In this document: positions 22,289 to 32,486 of the stretch, piece after piece
Layout of the letters: the number at the start of each line of letters is the position of its first letter
Numbering within the stretch: the first letter of the stretch is position 1
Assembly (NCBI GenBank): GCA_949152475.1
Contig: OX424566.1
Span: 34,598,423-34,662,422, forward strand
Origin: Terebella lapidaria
Taxonomy: Eukaryota; Annelida; Polychaeta; Terebellida; Terebellidae
DNA: 64,000 bases
Reading direction: 5' to 3'
Position numbers and translations under genes: made by a program
Notes under the pieces: model-generated
What the model was told of the DNA's origin: nothing
Databases searched by the model: none
Seen by the model: the letters and a program-made list of their open reading frames with translations, nothing else

Positions 22289-22574
22289 GTCAGTAAAGAC
22301 TCCCATTTGTTTAGATGATGAATGTCATGATATCATCCAAGCAATCGTATACGTTTACTCGCCCTTTGGCTTTTGTTGATTCAAGGCATCTTTCATACAT
22401 GATTTAGTTGGAAGACGTTACTTATGAATACATTAAAATATATATGTAATCAATTTGGGCGACCGATATCTTGAAATCTGGTATATATTCATTTTGGCAT
22501 TCATATTTTTATTCTAATCGTGGCATTCTGTCAACTCAGATGGTAAAGGCGTAGCTTGGCTAAACACACCGAGG

Positions 22575-25500
22575 ATGTCGAAGAAAGTAGCAATCATAGG
22601 CGTTGGAACCAGCGGTCTGACGGCCATCAAGAGTTGTCTGGACGAGGGTCTGACTCCGGTCTGCTTCGAGCGAACTAATCACATGGGCGGTCTCTGGTAT
22701 TATACCCATAAAGTCTCAGACGGCCAATCTTGTGTCATGAAGTCCACAGTCATCAACACAAGCAAAGAATTCATGGCGTATAGTAACTTCCCTATTCCGG
22801 CAGACTTCCCAGTTTTCATGCACAACACCAAAGTCAACGAGTATATCAAAATGTACGCCAAAACTTTTGACGCCGAGAAGTACATCCAGTTCGGTGTTGA
22901 AGTCACCCATGTGAAGCAGGCCGAGGACTTTGAGAAGACTGGGCGCTGGGTTCTGACGCTCAAGGACTTGGCCAAGGGGGACAGTAGGGTCGAGGTCTAT
23001 GACGCAGTAATGGTGTGTTCTGGACACCACGCCGACAAAAACATACCCAAATTTGAAGGTGAGTTTCGAAGATGATGAGCTTTTGACTGATTGATTGGTA
23101 GATTGATTGAGTGATTGGTTTATGGATTGATTTATTGATTGATTCGTCAGGTCTGGACAAGTTCAAGGGCCGAGTTGTCCACACGCACGACTACCGAGAT
23201 CACGTGGGTTACGAGGGGAAGCGCGTGGTTGTCATAGGGATCGGCAACTCGGGTGGGGATGTGGCCGTGGAACTCTCTAGGGTTGCAAGTCAGGTGGGTG
23301 TCATTGGCTTTTGAACTTTGCATGTTTCCTTTAGACAGGGTGAAATATACAAACCGCACTGATTACGCCCCGATGTCGATTCCAAAACGTTGCTGAACAC
23401 TAGCCAACGCAGTTTGACAATCACCATTTGCAAGTCTAAGCTGTGTTTATATTCAGGTGTATTTGAGCACAAGACGAGGATCGTGGGTCCTAAACCGGGT
23501 GGCCAAAAACGGGTACCCATATGACTTAATGATTACTCGCAGAATCTGGGAAGTTGCTCGAGCAATACTCCCTCGGAGTGTCGTGAACAGTGTTGTAGAA
23601 TACAAACTCAACTCAAGATTCAACCACGAAGCCTATGGACTCAAACCCGAGCATCGCTTTGACGCCCAGCACCCGATGGTGAATGACGAAATGCCCAACA
23701 GAATCGCCTCTGGAACAATCATCGTGAAGCCGGACATCCAGCGCTTCACCGAAACCGGTGTCGAGTTCACTGATGGCACAAAGGTCGACAACATCGACGC
23801 GGTAATTCTCGGTACTGGTTACACCTTCGGCTTTCCCTTCATCGACCACCAAGCCCTCGAGGTGAAAAAGAACGCTGTCAGGCTCTACAAGTACATGTTC
23901 CCGCCGAACATCAAGCCGGCGACGATTGCCGTGATCGGTCTCTGTCAGCCCTTTGGAGCGGTCGCACCCATATCTGAGATGCAGTGCCGCGTGGCGGCGC
24001 GAATCTTCAGTGTGAGCTTTCAACTTCCTCTGCTTGATGGACACTAGATTCAGTGTTTCAAATAAATCATTGCTGAATGCGAATGATTCATTGCTTTCCA
24101 AGTCATGCCATCGTGATTGAATTTAGATCAACCATTATTCTACGTTCCCCGTAGTCCTGCTCCCGGACATTGTGTATAAACCCTGGCAATTTTCTCTCTC
24201 AGGGTGCAGCGAGCCTGCCGCCTGCTAACGAGATGTGGGAGGAAATTCGCAAGAAAAAGGCGTCAATGGCGGAGCGCTACGTGTCGAGTCCGAGGCACAC
24301 GATCCAGGTGGATTACATCCCGTACATGGACGAGCTGGCGGATATCATCGGCTGTAAGCCAGATATAGGTAAACATTTGCACATAGAGTATAGAGTTTTT
24401 CCTGCAGTATGTTTTTGGGTGTGAATTGCGACTCAGTTTTTTAGGTTACCGGTCTTTGATGGCCATTTTCTCAAAAACTGTTCAGACAGTTTTGAGATTT
24501 GTGTTTCTAAAGATCAACCTTGATTACATCTGTGGAATATATAAGTTTGATAGTCGTTGAATCGACGGTCTGCGTGTGATGGCCATTTTGATTTTCGAAG
24601 GGTGGGTGAAAAAAGTGGGGTCCCAAATCGAGTGTTTTGAGCCATTTCTAGGCAAAAACAAATCACCCTTTGAAAACACTTCTATTTGCTTCTTTCCCTT
24701 CAAAATGAGAGCTGCCAATCTGCACCCATGGAAACTTGTAAATAGGGCTTAGATATTGCCACTTTCAAATGGGAAGTCACACGTGGCGACTGATGAGGTT
24801 GCTTTGAATTTGATATTCGATGAATTTGAAAGTCAGAACAACCACTTTCGGGTAAAAATTGCCCCAATTTGCTTCTACATACGAAATGTTTGTGGATAGA
24901 GCTATGTTTGCAATAGTAGCGTATAAGAAGTCGTATATGGCACAACTAATGATGAACTTGAGCTCGACCAATGATAATCTTGAGTGCTGTAACCTTGATG
25001 TCTGACGTGAAATGTATAAATTGACTTTTCGGGCCTAAACGCTTGCAACTAGAGGTTGGAGTTGTGTTATAATCTGATGAGAAGCCATATATATGGCACA
25101 TATTTTGTTGACCTTGAACGTAACCATAGACGACGTTGAAAGCTGAATCTTGCCTGAAGTCTGTAAATTAGCCTCCATAGACATATGTTTGTATTATGAA
25201 CACATAGAAAGCCATATGAAGCTCGCCAAATGGTAACATTTAGGTTCACAAAGATGACTTTGATTGGAAAATTTCGAGGTCATACTAGTATGTCACCTCT
25301 ATTGCTTAAAACGAAAATTGTTTGGGTTTGACCTTTTGGTTATTTTTGAGCTCAGGAGTTATACGTAAACATGACATGTGCGCTTTGAACCAATTGTAGA
25401 CTGTGATAGGAGAAAATGTTTTGAAAACATTACCTTTTTGATAGCATAAATTTACAAATTGCATAAAAACCCACAGGACGGATGTAAACTATTCAAATTG

Positions 25501-25789
25501 TATATATTAAAAGCCACCATTGAAATTTTCAGGAAAGATGTTCTTGAGTGACCCGGTACTGGCATGGAAGTGTTTGATGGGAGGATTCTCACCCTACCAG
25601 TACCGCCTGGTGGGCCCCGGGCGCTGGGACGGAGCGAGGGACGCTATCAATACAATCTGGGATCGCACCTTGGCTGGCACCTGTCCCACCAGTCCCGCCA
25701 AGTCCGGGAGCTCTTGGAAATCCTTAGTCGTGGTGGCTGTCATCTTCGGCGTGCTCTTGAAATTCCTGCTCATTCACATGTGGTATTAG
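22575..25789 (+). CDS. FMO: Flavin-containing monooxygenase, copy 1
   Basis: FAD- and NADPH-dependent enzyme that adds oxygen to soft N or S nucleophiles, typically anchored in the ER membrane by its C terminus. Coding exons: 22575-23058, 23151-23293, 23457-24011, 24203-24368, 25533-25789, all GT-AG and in frame, giving 534 residues as usual for animal FMOs. Landmarks: FAD motif GVGTSG (9-14), [11 protein letters not shown], the FMO signature [11 protein letters not shown] (166-176), NADPH motif GIGNSGGD (191-198) and LGTGY (327-331). The end [17 protein letters not shown] precedes a hydrophobic tail. The FAD motif differs from the GAGASG of the other two copies. The upstream exon begins with a short uORF (22540-22554). 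AATAAA at 26088-26093 is a likely poly(A) signal. Subtype (FMO1-5) cannot be set. Confidence 0.95.
24441..25440 (+). repeat. AGGTCA-family element in FMO copy 1 intron 4
   Basis: It starts TTAGGTTACCGGTCTTTGATGG, matching the family 5' end, and continues with GGCCATTTTCTCAAAA and GACCTTGA/GTCAAG boxes. The insertion point is about 30 bases further into the intron than that of the element in FMO copy 2, so the two are separate events. The 3' end is diverged; the stop coordinate is approximate. Confidence 0.6.
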
Positions 25790-26680
25790 GGGGGAAGGAA
25801 GAATTGATAATGTTTTGTAATTTATGCATGGTAACTATGATACCATGGGACACCTCGATATGAATATTGACCTTGTTATCTGTATTACATCGATAATGAC
25901 AAAATTTGGGATTTTGTATGTTCTGTGGGTGAATGAGTTATAATAATGGATCGTTTTCGTATCGTGTGTTCTTCATAATTGTCTTTAATTATATATCCAT
26001 GCATTTAAATCTAAAGTGAATTTACGGCGATATTGACTACTGGGATTTACAGTGTGTGTGTGTGTGATGTAAAAAAAAATGAGAAATAATAAATAACTTA
26101 TATACAAGGGACTGCTTTATTATTTGTTCCCAAATTAAATTTCACTGACTTAGTATCTCGATATATCGACTTAAATATCTTGAGAAATCGACTCACATAT
26201 CTTGGTGAATCGAGATAGTATCTCAATATATCGATTTCGATAAATCGACTTATGATTCGACTTAGGGCTTTCAAGTTACAACATAAGCGAGCTATAGGAC
26301 AAACTAAAAAGAACGGATTACCAACATTGAAAGATATATGGGATATATGATTGCCAATCATTACATAAAGCACCGGAATAACATAGACCAAACTACACAG
26401 ATGAAGAAGCCATTCCAGGTATCGCCACGACAATAGAGTATCAGAACACAGGTACGGTAATCGAAAAACCTATTTCCCATGAGAATAAAATGTACGACCA
26501 CTGACACACGGCACTGTAAAAGACGAAGATTATGATTGTGAACGGTAAGTATCTGGTATAATAACATGGTAAAAATCAAGATGGATAATTTGTAGAAAAA
26601 ATAGCCCAAAGGTCTAAGAAGGATCAACAGACAATTTGATTCAACATGTTTAAGCACCACACGTGAGATACGACCTCGAA
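25790..26680. other. FMO copy 1 3' flank, duplicated after copy 2
   Basis: Blocks such as AAGAATTGATAATGTTTTG, GAGATAGTATCTCAATATAT and CCAATCATTACATAAAGCACC recur in the same order after FMO copy 2 (34860-35760). The duplicated unit therefore extends about 0.9 kb past the stop codon. AT-rich TATCGA-type repeats lie at 26150-26265. No gene. Confidence 0.75.
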
Positions 26681-28118
26681 TTTTACCGATAGAAGTGATG
26701 GGATTTTTGTGAACCTCAATGTCACAAGGTATGACTACAAGTGTTTTGTCTGTAAAGGCCCATTTACACTTTCAGGTCAGGCGTGTTAAGATTTATCCTC
26801 CAAGGTCGTCTGAGGTCAACCTCAAGGTTCACCAAGAGACAACCGTATATGACTTCCTATGTGTCTATTATGCGATCCTAAGCTGAATGTGCAATTGTTT
26901 AGCCCCAGAGGCCAATTCACTCATTTCATGTCAGACGTGAAATTGAGATTTAGCACTAAAGGTTATTTGAGGTCAAGTTCAAGATCACTGAAATTTGTGC
27001 TGCATATGACTTCCTATATGTTCATAATATAAACATAAGCTCTATCTACAAGCATTTCGTCTAGAAGGCCAATTTACACATTCCAGGTCCCCGTGACCTT
27101 GAGATTCAGCCTTCAAGGTCGTCTGAATTCAATCTCAAGGTCACGAAAACAGGTACCATATGTGACTTCCTATATGCTTATAATGAAAAAATAAGCTCAA
27201 TGTACAAGCGGTTTTGTCCCATATTGCAACTTGTGCATGTCGTTTTTTTTTTGGAGGGGGGGGGGGGGAGTGGGGGAAGGCGGTGCTTTCGAGTTCACAT
27301 AGCGAGCCTTTCTAGTGACTCAATTCACTCCATCTTTTTATACAATGTCAAAGTCCCCAATTAGCAGCTTATAACACAATCATAATCTCTAGGTGCAAGT
27401 TCTTAGGCCTCCGAGGGTGAATTACACATTCCATATCACACATTTAGCACTCAAGTTCATCCGGGGTCAACCTCAATGTCAATATTGGTTGTGCCATATA
27501 CGACTTTTGTCTGTAGAGGCAAATTTGAACATTTTTAAACCCAAAAATGGCTGATTTGACCTCTCGAGGTCATCGAAGGTCAAACGCAAGGTCACCACAT
27601 AAATCACCATATCTAAGATGTATCACAAGGTGTTCTTTTGAGTACAGTGATGGCAGCTCCTCTCATGGAGGAGAAAGTGCCGAAATTCCAAAATGTTTTT
27701 TTTTCAGAGGGTGAAAATTTGTTCCCCTAGAAATGGTTCAAAATAGCTGATAATGGGATCTGGGCCCAAAAACATAATTATTTCGCCGACCTGTCGAAAA
27801 TGGCCGGCCCATTAAAATGGTCGCCACACAGAAACCAGCGAGTCAAGGGCAACAAAACTTATACACATCATAAAAGTATATAAGGGGAGACTTAGACATA
27901 TTTCGAGAAAATGGCCATCAAAATGCAAAATATCAGCTCATTGTCCAAAGTGTCCGATATTTGTATTTTTCTGCTTCAAATATAAAAATGTACTAGGTTA
28001 TTGGACTAGGACTAGGTTATTGGACCAAAAGTCTGGTAACCTAAAAATGTGAACGACTGACGGACGACAGTCCCAACGACTTACAATAAGTTATCGGACC
28101 ATAGGTACGGTAACCTAA
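26680..28118 (-). repeat. AGGTCA-family element, minus orientation
   Basis: The right edge is the reversed family start (GGACCATAGGTACGGTAACC, ending CCTAA at 28118). A second such start at about 28012-28050 suggests one copy nested in another. The interior has units of about 157 bp (GACTTCCTAT near 26851, 27008, 27164) with AGGTCA and CAAGGTCA boxes, a monomer different from the 134-bp one. A G run lies at about 27256-27268. The left border is uncertain. Confidence 0.6.
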
Positions 28119-28786
28119 GGCACGGTGGTACACATCAGGGGTTAAATATGCTATAAAAAATCATATTGCTTCAAGGTTTTATTAGGCGAAATAGTCCGTG
28201 CCAAAGAGCCTATGAATATTGGTATTCTAGTTGCTTGATTTCCGACGGGAACCAAGCAAGTATTTTATGCTCTTTGGTCCGTGCTGCAACTTGAAGTGTA
28301 CTGACATATTCGTTCGGATTGTTACATCATAGGCAATTGATACAATCGAAATCTGTAATACGCACATTATCAATAAATCGGCATTAGATCATCAATCATC
28401 ATTCGATCATTCAGATGACGTTATGACAGTTTGAGTTCCCAGGGGTGTCGCTTGGACTTGTCATGCTGGACTATGCGGGTCATGTACGGCCCGCATATTG
28501 AAAATACAATGTACCGTTACATCGCTGTGCCGAGTCAGTGGCTGGCGCCTGGCCAGGGAAAGTGAAAATCTTAATCGAAATATTTGGGGCATATTTAACG
28601 TGCACTCGTGCAGTGCATTCCAAAGCAGTTGCAACATCTGCTGCATCTACCTTGCGACAATATAGCTACGGTCCTAGATAGGCGTTATTTATGGAATATT
28701 TCAAACAAACTAACTATTTATTTCCAAACGTAATTCGTGGAATTTTTGTTGCCATCCGGCGCCATATATTCTGAGGTGTTTTGCAT
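28119..28786. other. No gene seen
   Basis: Intergenic, no recognisable exon or element. Confidence 0.45.
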
Positions 28787-28920
28787 GCGCAGGTCAAATG
28801 TCAACTAAGTATTTGCATGCCAGATCGAAGTCACATTATTAGTCCGCAAGTGCAAACGCATGCGCGAATAGTTTGACCTCAACCTTGTATGCAAATATTT
28901 AGCTGACCTCTGACCTGCGC
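28787..28920. mobile_element. Small palindromic MITE
   Basis: The ends are imperfect inverted repeats of about 32 bp: GCGCAGGTCA...TATTTGCAT on the left, and ATGCAAATATTTAGCTGACC...TGCGC on the right. The total is 134 bp. The right arm contains a perfect octamer ATGCAAAT (POU-factor site) and both arms carry AGGTCA. No target duplication was determined. Confidence 0.6.
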
Positions 28921-29824
28921 TCGCGCGCTAAGGAACATGGCGACCCGAGATATCAACAAAAAAACTTGACGAAATGTGTGTGGAAATAAATGGATATTGC
29001 ATATTCCTTATACTAGTATATAAAAATCGCAAATCGAGCAGTGCACGTCAAATCTGCCCCAAATTCTTCGATCAAAATATTCCTGGCCAGGCGCCATCTA
29101 CTGAGTTGGCACAGCTCAATGTATATTCAATATTCGTGTCATACACAGTGTACTGTAAATGGCTCGTTGGGTCGTACATACGAACCCATGGCGGACCATA
29201 TTATGTCGATATTGTTGTGTGAAATCAGACCGCTAGTAACTATTTCTAGTTTTTTAGGGTTTCCCTATCTGTTTTCCTTTTCTTCATCCATTCAGGAAAC
29301 TCTTCGACCATGCTGGTCAATCATGACGTATCCGAACATGATTCACCTTGTTCATAAGATTGGAGATATCCACCTCATTTTTCAACTGCTCTTGTTATAC
29401 TTCCAAAGGCGAAATATCAATGGATCACTTTCTCGCGCAGCACATCCGAGTTATCCGATAAATCGGACACGAGTTAACCGATAAATCGTGTTCGTTTGCT
29501 GTATGCACAAGTGTTCACTATTTACCGCACTCGTACGCTCCGAGGGCCAGTATTTCCGTCTTAACTGTTAGTCATCGGTGTGGTGTTTTACAGACTTTCC
29601 ATCCCGATCTGGTTGACGAATTTACTATGATTTTATTCAATGTGCTGTACATCACGGATATCACGACAGTCCTGAGTCCATTGTTTTGCAATACACATGT
29701 CATACCATGTGCATAGACAGAAGAATATGAATAAGAAATCCAGTCGATGTTTTTATCCATATAGGGTGCCTGACTGTCTGAATATGGAAGCGTTAATTGA
29801 TCATCCACTTATTACCACATAATT
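28921..29824. other. No gene seen
   Basis: Open frames at 28974-29222, 29041-29484 and 29572-29808 (-) are overlapping, of low coding character, and match nothing I know. Confidence 0.45.
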
Positions 29825-30313
29825 TTTCACAACCTGGCGTGTTGAGTATCACAGTAAGTTGTCTTATCGTGATAAATATCATGGCAAGTTGTCATATTGT
29901 CAAAAGTAGGAAAATCATCTTGACAAGACGTGTGACCATGAAAATTATCACAACAATACATCTTACCGTGAAAAAATATCATGTCAACATGTCTTACCGT
30001 GAAATTTATCACAAGAGGACGTTTTATCGTGGTAAATATAATGGTAATTCAGCATAAATCTCATTATATTTTTTCACGTTGAGATATATTTATTTCACGT
30101 TAAGATGTCTTGTAATCATATTGTTTCACAGTAAGACTTGTTATTGTGATAGTTTTTCATATTAAGACGTCTCGTGGTTAGAAATTTTCAGAGTAAGACA
30201 TTATATCGTTATATTTTTCATGATAAGACGTCTTGTCGTGATAAATTTTCACAGTATGTCTCCTTGTCATTATAATTTAGGAGATTTTCATGACATGACG
30301 ACTTGCCATGATA
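29825..30313. repeat. Tandem repeat of about 30-34 bp abutting the FMO copy 2 start
   Basis: Degenerate units of type CTTACCGTGAAATTTATCAC or, in the second half, AAGACGTCTTGTCGTGATAAA run up to within ten bases of the FMO copy 2 start codon. Many units are near-palindromic. Only CACACCGATGATGTC is shared with the leader of the other FMO copies. Confidence 0.8.
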
Positions 30314-30320
30314 CACACCG

Positions 30321-32442
30321 ATGATGTCGAAGAAAGTAGCAATCATAGGCGCTGGAGCCAGCGGTTTGACGGCCATCAAATGTTGTCTGGACGAGGGTCT
30401 GACTCCGGTCTGCTTCGAGAGAACTGACCACATGGGCGGCCTCTGGCGGTACACCGAGAAAGTAACAAATGGCCAGTCCTGTGTCATGAAGTCCACAGTC
30501 ATCAACACCAGCAAAGAATTTATGACGTATAGTGACTTCCCTATCCCCGCGGATTTCCCAGTCTACATGCACAACACCAAGGTCAACGAGTACATTCACA
30601 AGTATGCCAAGAGTTTCGGAACAGAGAAATATATCCAGTTCGGCGTTGAAGTCACCAAAGTGAAGCAGGCCGAGGACTTTGAAAAAACTGGGCGCTGGGT
30701 TCTGGTGCTCAAGGACTTGGCCACGGGTGACAGCAGGTTTGAGGTCTATGACGCAGTAATGGTGTGTTCTGGACACCACGCCGACAAAAACATACCCAAA
30801 TTTGAAGGTGAGCTTTCGAAGATGATATTGTTCTGATGGATCGATTGATCGATTGATTCATTTATTCGTTCTTTTTCAGGTCTGGACAAGTTCAAGGGCC
30901 GAGTTGTCCACACGCACGACTACCGAGATCACGTGGGTTACGAGGGGAAGCGCGTGGTTGTCATAGGGATCGGTAACTCGGGTGGAGATGTGGCCGTCGA
31001 GCTGTCTAGGGTTGCGAGCCAGGTGGGTGTCGTTGGCTTTCGAACTATGCTTCTTTCGTTCAGATGAAGTAAAATATATACAGAAAGCACTGAAGTGACG
31101 GCACTCGGCAATGCTTCTATCAAGACTTTACCGGATAATTTATTGTTAATTAAGCTAACGCAATTTGACAATCACAATTATTTTGCAAGTCTAAGCTGCG
31201 TTTATATTCAGGTGTACTTGAGCACAAGACGAGGCGCGTGGGTCATTAACCGTGTGGCTGACAATGGGTACCCATTCGACTTGTTGGCCATCCGCAGAAT
31301 CAGCGAAGTTCTTCAGGCAGTACTCCCTCGGGGTTTCGTAAACAGTGTACTAGAATACAAACTGAACTCGAGATTCGACCATGAAAACTTTGGACTCAAA
31401 CCCGAGCATCGTTTTGACGCCCAGCACCCGATGGTGAATGACGAACTGCCCAACAGAATCGCCTCTGGAACAGTCATCATGAAGCCGGATATCAAGCGCT
31501 TCACTGAAACCGGCATCGAGTTGACTGATGGTACAAAGCTCGACAACATCGACGCTGTAATTCTCGGTACAGGTTTCATCTTTGGCTTTCCATTCCTCGA
31601 CCACCCAGACCTTCAAGTGAAGAAGAACGCCGTCAGCTTTTACAAGTACATGTTCCCACGGAACATCAAGCCGGCCACGATTGCCGTGATCGGGCTCTGT
31701 CAGCCCTGGGGAGCAATTGCACCCATCTCTGAGATGCAGTGTCGCGTGGCGACGCAAATCTTCAGTGTGAGCTCTCTTATCTCTTAAATTCCTCTACTTG
31801 ATTTACACTAGCTTCTGTGTTTCTAATAAATCATTGACAGATGCCATAGGGTAGATTGTGATTAGATAAGGTTTTCAGGCCGTTTTATCATTTTTGTATT
31901 CGGTACTTTTGAAATTGAAGACGATAGATTAGAATAGACCCTTTGTTTTCAAAGCATATTACGTGATTGAATTTAGATTCGCTCAGTATATTCTGATATA
32001 TGAATCATCCACTCAATTATTATCATTCGATGACTTAACTAATCAACCTTTTTTCTCAGAATAACATATGGGAAACATGCAATGCAGTGGCGACGTTCCT
32101 CCTGGCCCTGCTCCTCGGTATTTTGTATAAAACCTTACTCCTTACCGTTTTTCTTTCCAGGGTGCGGCAAGCCTGCCGTCCGTCAATGAGATGTGGGAGG
32201 ATATCCGCATGAAGAGAACGGCGATGGCGGAGCGCTACGTGTCCAGTCTGAGGCACACGATCCAGGTGGATTACATCCCATTTATGGACGAGCTGGCGGA
32301 GATCATCGGCTGTAAGCCAGATTTAGGTAAACTTACCTAGAACTGAGCAGCATGAATAGGTTTTCTCTACAACATGTTTTTAGGTTACCGGACCTATGGT
32401 CCGATAACCTATTGGCATGGCGTTGCGTCCGTCGTCCGTCGT

Positions 32443-32486
<44 letters not shown>

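Noticed and set aside
22700-23030. Minus-strand frames opposite FMO exons (also near 30288-30779 and 48803-49366)
   Set aside because: They recur because the three FMO exon sequences recur. Splice sites and family motifs are all on the plus strand.
29825-30313. CRISPR-like array ahead of FMO copy 2
   Set aside because: Units are degenerate and lack unique spacers of constant size, and the context is a eukaryotic gene. It is an ordinary diverged tandem repeat.
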